Below, one piece after another: positions 16,384-20,052 of a stretch of DNA of 20,052 nt. Source of the DNA: Lactobacillus sp. (GTDB lineage: Bacteria > Pseudomonadota > Alphaproteobacteria > RF32 > CAG-239); contig JAISFX010000093.1 of the NCBI GenBank assembly GCA_031263385.1, positions 1 through 20,052 of the forward strand, given 5' to 3'. Position numbers and translations under genes: made by a program. The notes below the pieces were generated by a model. It was given only the letters and a program-made list of their open reading frames with translations, had not been told where the DNA came from and did no database searches. Position 1 is the stretch's first letter. Each line of letters begins with the position of its first letter.

Positions 16384-17313
16384 TTATTCAACAGAAAGTT
16401 CAAATAAAACAGCAGGAGATGATGAGAAATAGCTATTTAAGCGGGTGACTTTCTCAACTCCAACATTTTTATAGCCAAGTACGTTTATGGATGGGGATTT
16501 GAACAAGCTTGCCATGTTATAGAAAACAACATGGTTTTTGACCTCAAGCTGGCTCTTTATAAGAAACTCTTTAAATGTGGGCACAAAGGCCGGCATGTCA
16601 AAATCGCCAACGATAACTACAGGGTTATCTTGCCTATTGATAAAGTTAAATAGTGTGCTGAACACTATTGAGCGTTCGCCAAAGCGCATGCCTTTTAAAT
16701 CAAGGTTAATTACGGTTATAACCCTTTCTCCGGCTTTGACCAAAACATATGATGCTTCAATATCTGAAGAAAGCATAATGCGGTTTTGGCTTATGGGTTG
16801 TTGGATGCTGAGAATCGAGGTGCGTTGAGATGTTTGATAATCAATATAAGGATAAACGCCCGCAGGGTCTACGGGGGCTCCCAGATTATTAAAGGCAATA
16901 AGCTCTACATTATTGTCCTTACCATATTCTGCAAGAGCAGAAAGGTCATGGACATCATTAACATAAATCATTTTGAAAGGCTCGCCAGCAATGGTCTCTG
17001 CATTAGTGAAAATGTTTGCGCTGTCGGAGATAGAGAAAAAATTTACAACAAAGAAAAGCGCAAAAGCAAGCGAGCGGAAAAGATATGTACTAACAAGGCA
17101 AACTATCAAGAAAAACGCTGATAAAAAGTAATATTGAATACGAAATGATGACAAGTTGTGTGCGTACAGACCGTTCGGATCACACCAAAAGGGAAGGAAG
17201 GTCAGGACTGCCAGCACAAGCAGGACTATGTTTATAAAAACGTTGAATCTGGCTTTGCTTTTTCTTTGACTAAGGTAACCCATTTTTAATCTATTCTCTT
17301 GTATTGTTTCCAT
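16384..17313 (-). CDS. Membrane protein with degenerate endonuclease/exonuclease/phosphatase (EEP) domain
   Basis: A 309-residue protein with three membrane helices (about residues 24-43, 60-78 and 80-95) followed by a domain that resembles the EEP fold. The pattern of strands is there: VELIAFNNLGAP, VITVINLDLKG and NPVVIVGDFDMPAFVPTFKEFL, the last being close to the family GDFN block (GDFD at 236-239). However, the catalytic Glu of the first block is Asn, the His of the strand before is Asp, and the terminal S-D-H-x-P reads SSSPAVLFEL. It therefore looks catalytically dead. Homologous three-helix EEP proteins are common in alphaproteobacteria. ATG is 45 bases from the divergent TPR gene. Family assignment is an inference from pattern. 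Confidence 0.75.
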   Translation of the reverse strand: METIQENRLKMGYLSQRKSKARFNVFINIVLLVLAVLTFLPFWCDPNGLYAHNLSSFRIQYYFLSAFFLIVCLVSTYLFRSLAFALFFVVNFFSISDSANIFTNAETIAGEPFKMIYVNDVHDLSALAEYGKDNNVELIAFNNLGAPVDPAGVYPYIDYQTSQRTSILSIQQPISQNRIMLSSDIEASYVLVKAGERVITVINLDLKGMRFGERSIVFSTLFNFINRQDNPVVIVGDFDMPAFVPTFKEFLIKSQLEVKNHVVFYNMASLFKSPSINVLGYKNVGVEKVTRLNSYFSSSPAVLFELSVE

Positions 17314-17326
17314 TAATATCTATAAT
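17299..17326 (+). promoter_or_regulatory. Possible promoter of the TPR gene
   Basis: TTGTAT (17299-17304) and a perfect TATAAT (17321-17326) are spaced by 16 bases and read toward the TPR gene, whose ATG lies 31 bases after the -10. The -35 half matches only the TTG of consensus and lies in the first codons of the divergent EEP gene. Confidence 0.45.
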
Positions 17327-17357
17327 ACGTAGTGTAACATCAAATAATTTTTTGTAA

Positions 17358-18704
17358 ATGAACATGTTTGGATATGTGACAATTAATTCAGCGGCTGATT
17401 TTTTTAGTACAATTACTCATAATATCGGCATATTGACCAGCTCATTCGGAGACATGTTCGCCGAGCTTTCTAATGTGAAAGTTGCATCGGTTATCTTAAT
17501 ACTTCTAGCGCTAATACTGTTTTTGTTTTTGATTATAGTTCTTTATGTAAAGTCTATAGTATCTTTTATTCGCTCAGACCCTAAGACATATACTGACAAA
17601 CCAGCAGAGAGGTCTGTATCTTTTTTTGATGAGGCAGACGAAGATGAGATTGCCAGAGAGATGGAAAGAGAAGAAGAGAACGAAAAAGAACAAGAGCGCA
17701 TGGATGCTGAAAAAATCTATTTGGAACAGCAAGAAAAGCTTCGCATAGAGACAATAAAAAGAGAAGAAGAGCAAGAAAAAGAAGAAAAAGAGAGAAAGAA
17801 AAACAAAAAAGATTTGATAGTCGATTTAGACTGGAAAAAAGGTAAGCTTAAAGATTTAGGCGCATCTAGTATTGCATTGCATGCATCAGCTTTGGAATAT
17901 AAACAGAGTGAGAAAAACCTAAGTGAATTAATCGGGTTATTGATTGATATGCTATCAAGAGGCGTTGATGAGCTTAAGATTGCTCAAACGCTTATGTATA
18001 GAAACCACGGGCAAACAAGTGAAGATGATATTCTCCAGCTGATCGAAACCATTAAAGAATTTATAAAACTATGTAATGGGCGAAAGTTTGAGAAAGTTAA
18101 TAATGCTGAAAAGCTTCCTGATAACGAAAAGGCTCTTATAGCTCTTGTTAATGGAGACCCTGCCCCAACAATGCTATTGCTACAGGCAGTTATAGACTAT
18201 AATGTTGAGAAAAGTGCATCGACTACTGGTGTTAAAAGAGAAGCGTTATTTAAAGAGGCCTCTGTGTGGGCTTTGGCTTTTGGGTCTTTAGCAAGCATTG
18301 AGGATATGGCTCTGGCTGCCAATGCTTTTGAACTGGCTATAGAATTAAACCCCCAGAATATTAATGCATGGAACAAAGTTGCCGATGCATATTATAAAAT
18401 GGAAAAACACGACAAAGCTATATGGGCGTATGAAAACCTGATACAAATGGCTAATGAAGAAACAAACCAGAGACAGCTGGCAAACGCATCTAAAATGCTC
18501 TCCCAATATTATTATGAGAAGGGAGAGAATCTAAGCGCATCTAAGCTTTATAACCGAAGCAAAGAGTATTATGACCGCATTGGCATAAATCGTCGTTTGG
18601 ACAGGAAAGAGCTTGAGATAATCGATATTATCGAGTCAAAACACAAAGAGAATATGGGAAGTATCGTTGCAAACGTATTGAGCGGCAACGAGAATGCTAT
18701 TTAA
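17358..18704 (+). CDS. Single-helix membrane protein with coiled coil and TPR-like repeats, function unknown
   Basis: A 448-residue protein. It has a membrane helix at about 43-66, a very charged Glu/Lys/Arg coiled coil (about 85-155) and a helical domain from about 165. TPR-like repeats lie around 310-400: the block ANAFELAIELNPQNINAWNKVADAYYKMEKHDKAIWAYENLI is a good two-helix repeat with the usual Ala, Tyr and Pro positions. There is no enzyme motif. It could scaffold a complex at the inner membrane. No ribosome site precedes ATG; a second in-frame ATG lies two codons on. It is divergent from the degenerate EEP gene and overlaps tsaB tail to tail by eight bases. Confidence 0.8.
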   Translation: MNMFGYVTINSAADFFSTITHNIGILTSSFGDMFAELSNVKVASVILILLALILFLFLIIVLYVKSIVSFIRSDPKTYTDKPAERSVSFFDEADEDEIAREMEREEENEKEQERMDAEKIYLEQQEKLRIETIKREEEQEKEEKERKKNKKDLIVDLDWKKGKLKDLGASSIALHASALEYKQSEKNLSELIGLLIDMLSRGVDELKIAQTLMYRNHGQTSEDDILQLIETIKEFIKLCNGRKFEKVNNAEKLPDNEKALIALVNGDPAPTMLLLQAVIDYNVEKSASTTGVKREALFKEASVWALAFGSLASIEDMALAANAFELAIELNPQNINAWNKVADAYYKMEKHDKAIWAYENLIQMANEETNQRQLANASKMLSQYYYEKGENLSASKLYNRSKEYYDRIGINRRLDRKELEIIDIIESKHKENMGSIVANVLSGNENAI

Positions 18705-19353
18705 GGCATACGTCAGGGGCTCTTATATAAAGGGGCTTTGGATAATCTGCCTCTTTCTTTTGTAATTTATCAATACCTATATGAGCAAGCCCTAGCACCG
18801 GCATAGATGTCGGCATAAATATTTTATCAAGAGACAGGCCGGTTGGCTCGAACAGAAAACGCTCCACACCATCGCCGGTGATTGTTAGATGTTTGCCTCG
18901 TAGTTGCTTGATGATTTCTTCTTTAGTGCCAGCAGAAGGCGGTGTGATTTGCGCGAGGTTTTTATCAAAAATCTGATAATAGAAATCTTCGCGTTTGGTT
19001 TCTATAACAACCAGATTGTAGGCAGAGACATCCTCTGGTGACAAAGAGTGAGCGTATCCTTCAAAAGAGTTTACTCCCAAAACCGTCATATTAGGCACAG
19101 CGATACCAAATGAGCGAGCGGCAGAAATGCCTGCCCTTACGCCTGTGAAAGAACCAGGGCCAACACAAACAACAAGTAAAGACACATCCTTCATAGTGAT
19201 GGAGTTTTTATCTAAGATATTCTTTATCTCGGGGATTAAGGCCTCGGCTTGGCCGAAGTCCATAGACCTCTCAATGGTATCAATATCTTTTCTGTCTTTT
19301 AACAAAACTACGGAACATCCTGCTCCTGTTGTGTTATACGCTAATGTGTACAT
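18697..19353 (-). CDS. tsaB: tRNA N6-threonylcarbamoyladenosine biosynthesis protein TsaB
   Basis: TsaB is the non-catalytic actin-fold partner of TsaD in making t6A at position 37 of ANN-reading tRNAs. The 218-residue length is normal. It opens with a MYTLAYNTTGAGCSVVLL strand pair and has VCVGPGSFTGVRAGISAARSFGIA at residues 62-85, the family signature. DFGQAEALIPEIKNIL lies before it, where homologues have a His-rich HSExL block. The stop overlaps the convergent TPR gene by eight bases. Upstream is the long non-coding stretch with the candidate RNA. TsaD and TsaE are not in the window, though tsaE often follows the kinase gene that begins at 19682 in other alphaproteobacteria. Confidence 0.93.
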   Translation of the reverse strand: MYTLAYNTTGAGCSVVLLKDRKDIDTIERSMDFGQAEALIPEIKNILDKNSITMKDVSLLVVCVGPGSFTGVRAGISAARSFGIAVPNMTVLGVNSFEGYAHSLSPEDVSAYNLVVIETKREDFYYQIFDKNLAQITPPSAGTKEEIIKQLRGKHLTITGDGVERFLFEPTGLSLDKIFMPTSMPVLGLAHIGIDKLQKKEADYPKPLYIRAPDVCLK

Positions 19354-19398
19354 TTTTATTCACGTCCTAAATTTTAATCATTTGCAACAGAGACCTCA

Positions 19399-19437
19399 GA
19401 CAATTGTTTACACCTTTTGGCAATTTAACAAATTGTC
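19399..19437. repeat. Imperfect inverted repeat upstream of tsaB
   Basis: GACAATTGTTTA (19399-19410) and TAACAAATTGTC (19426-19437) match as complements at ten of twelve positions around a 15-base centre. It lies between tsaB and the candidate promoter at 19438. It could be an operator or a weak leftward hairpin. No regulator can be named. Confidence 0.4.
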
Positions 19438-19466
19438 TTGCTTGAGATAAAAACTAATGTTAAAAT
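19438..19466 (+). promoter_or_regulatory. Possible promoter for the candidate RNA
   Basis: TTGCTT (19438-19443) and TAAAAT (19461-19466, five of six matches) are 17 bases apart and would start transcription near 19473. A second -10-like GATAAT at 19481-19486 would start it near 19493, closer to the closing stem, but has no good -35. Confidence 0.4.
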
Positions 19467-19492
19467 TCTAAGCAATGCAAGATAATTTATTA

Positions 19493-19640
19493 AATTGTCC
19501 TGTGGATGCGGTCAAAATAGTTATTGGCATTGTTGTTTGAGTTTGACGGTACTAAAACCGCCTGCCCTTAAACGCCTAGCCAATAACTATTTTGATTCAA
19601 ACCAAAAAGCATAAATAACTGCCCGCGGACTCTGTTTGCT
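19493..19640 (+). ncRNA. Candidate structured non-coding RNA (long rod with A-rich bubbles); family not identified
   Basis: The region folds as a nested rod. The outer stem is GTCC and GTGG (19497-19500, 19502-19505) with CCGCGGAC (19623-19630). Then come ATGC (19506-19509) with GCAT (19609-19612), and a perfect 17-bp stem TCAAAATAGTTATTGGC (19512-19528) with 19579-19595. Inside are GTTTGAG (19535-19541) with CTTAAAC (19567-19573), and CGGT (19547-19550) with ACCG (19557-19560). Two pairs are G-U on the plus strand and would be A-C mismatches on the other, which favours plus-strand transcription. The unpaired bases are mostly on the 3' side and A-rich. The overall form recalls 6S RNA, but I do not see enough to assign it. 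It could instead be a leader of the downstream kinase gene. No signal recognition particle or RNase P signature is present. Confidence 0.55.
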
Positions 19641-19681
19641 TTATATAATAAAATGAGCCAACAAACAATGAAAAAGTTAAA

Positions 19682-20052
19682 ATGAATACTGACCTATTTA
19701 TTGATATATTTTACGCCGCTCCGGAATTTTGGTATTTGATTATAGCCATTCTGGTGCTTTTGGTTGGTGGTCTTTTATATTTTTTTATAAGGCTATTGCA
19801 GCTTAGGCAGAAAAATTACTTCCTTAATCGCGACAGAGAAAGATATGCCGAGACGCTATATGCATCTCGAGATGGGTATTTTGCCTTTATATACCCTGAC
19901 CAGAGGGTTAATGACCCCAGAAAAAGGCTGTTTGAAAGGTGCTCGAGAAGGCTAGCAGTTATTCTAAACCTGCAAAATGGGACGAAATCAAACTTTGATG
20001 ACGTACTAAAATGCTTTTATAAAGATGACGCCAAAAAGATTATAAAATATGT
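19682..20052 (+). CDS. PAS-type membrane sensor histidine kinase, N-terminal part (runs off the window); DivL-like is possible
   Basis: The first 123 codons are visible. A short start is followed by one membrane helix (about residues 17-38) and the beginning of a PAS-like sensor domain: RYAETLYASRDGYFAFIYPDQ, then ERCSRRLAVILNLQNG and DVLKCFYKDDAKKI. The CSRRLAxxLxLxxG pattern with a nearby F and D resembles the PAS domains of alphaproteobacterial kinases such as DivL. No kinase core is within the window, so the assignment rests on this segment and on the membrane anchor. There is no Shine-Dalgarno before ATG. The gene sits beyond the candidate RNA, whose closing stem ends about 50 bases before ATG. 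Confidence 0.65.
   Translation, partial: MNTDLFIDIFYAAPEFWYLIIAILVLLVGGLLYFFIRLLQLRQKNYFLNRDRERYAETLYASRDGYFAFIYPDQRVNDPRKRLFERCSRRLAVILNLQNGTKSNFDDVLKCFYKDDAKKIIKY

Larger units (their letters stand above)
19354..19681. other. Long intergenic region between tsaB and the sensor kinase gene
   Basis: This 328-base stretch has no protein-coding gene of convincing length. It holds, in order, the tsaB leader, an imperfect inverted repeat, a possible rightward promoter, the candidate structured RNA and a short AT-rich leader with TATAAT at 19644-19649. An 11-codon open frame starting at ATG 19653 (MSQQTMKKLK) ends in TGA overlapping the kinase ATG. It has no ribosome site, and I do not count it as a gene. 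Confidence 0.7.

Noticed and set aside
19493..19640. Candidate RNA as signal recognition particle RNA, RNase P RNA or tmRNA
   Set aside because: The GGAA-type tetraloop motif, the RNase P core sequences and a tag-peptide frame are not visible, and the length does not fit RNase P or tmRNA.
1..20052. Mobile elements, CRISPR arrays, tRNA or rRNA genes
   Set aside because: No transposase or integrase protein, no regularly spaced repeats and no tRNA-like T-arm/anticodon arrangement were seen on reading both strands.

Overview
The window looks like the chromosome of an AT-rich alphaproteobacterium, probably a host-associated or reduced member near the Rhodospirillales. This is judged from protein resemblance and gene order (ihfB-lapA-accD; an M23 peptidase with a bactofilin; a YejA/YejB peptide importer; a FtsB-type divisome protein; a possible DivL-like kinase at the right edge). 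It reads as ordinary housekeeping chromosome. I see no transposase, integrase, phage gene, CRISPR array, tRNA or rRNA.

Layout. Positions 1-3281 are a leftward block: accA, rmuC, ihfB, a lapA-domain gene and the start of accD. The accD frame carries an in-frame TAA after codon 70, yet homology continues in the same frame to the window edge. Positions 3400-6992 run rightward: an unrecognised two-helix membrane protein, a YejA-type peptide-binding protein and a FlaR/adenylate-kinase-like P-loop protein. They meet a leftward RgpF-family gene (6998-8020). Positions 8091-12712 run rightward: ftsB-like, M23 peptidase, bactofilin, smpB, yejB and an EamA transporter, tightly packed, with ATGA overlaps at smpB/yejB and yejB/EamA. 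A small solitary gene of unknown function (12884-13318) has its own likely promoter and a strong bidirectional terminator. Leftward again are a low-molecular-weight tyrosine phosphatase overlapping a Lon-like protease, then a membrane protein with a degenerate endonuclease/exonuclease/phosphatase domain. Divergent from that is a TPR membrane protein, tail-overlapping with tsaB. The 328-base gap upstream of tsaB holds a long rod-like inverted-repeat structure that is probably a non-coding RNA, followed by the start of a PAS-type sensor kinase.

How the genes fit together. Envelope growth and division are well represented (FtsB, M23 peptidase, bactofilin, AccA/AccD for lipid precursors, RgpF for surface polysaccharide). 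Translation and protein quality control come next (SmpB, TsaB, Lon-like protease). Peptide uptake is represented by YejA and YejB, but these are about 4.3 kb apart and yejE/yejF are not in the window. The most noteworthy items are the interrupted accD, the candidate structured RNA at 19493-19640, the small orphan gene with unusual codon choice, and the catalytically degenerate EEP membrane protein. I did not find a clearly recognisable new multi-gene system.
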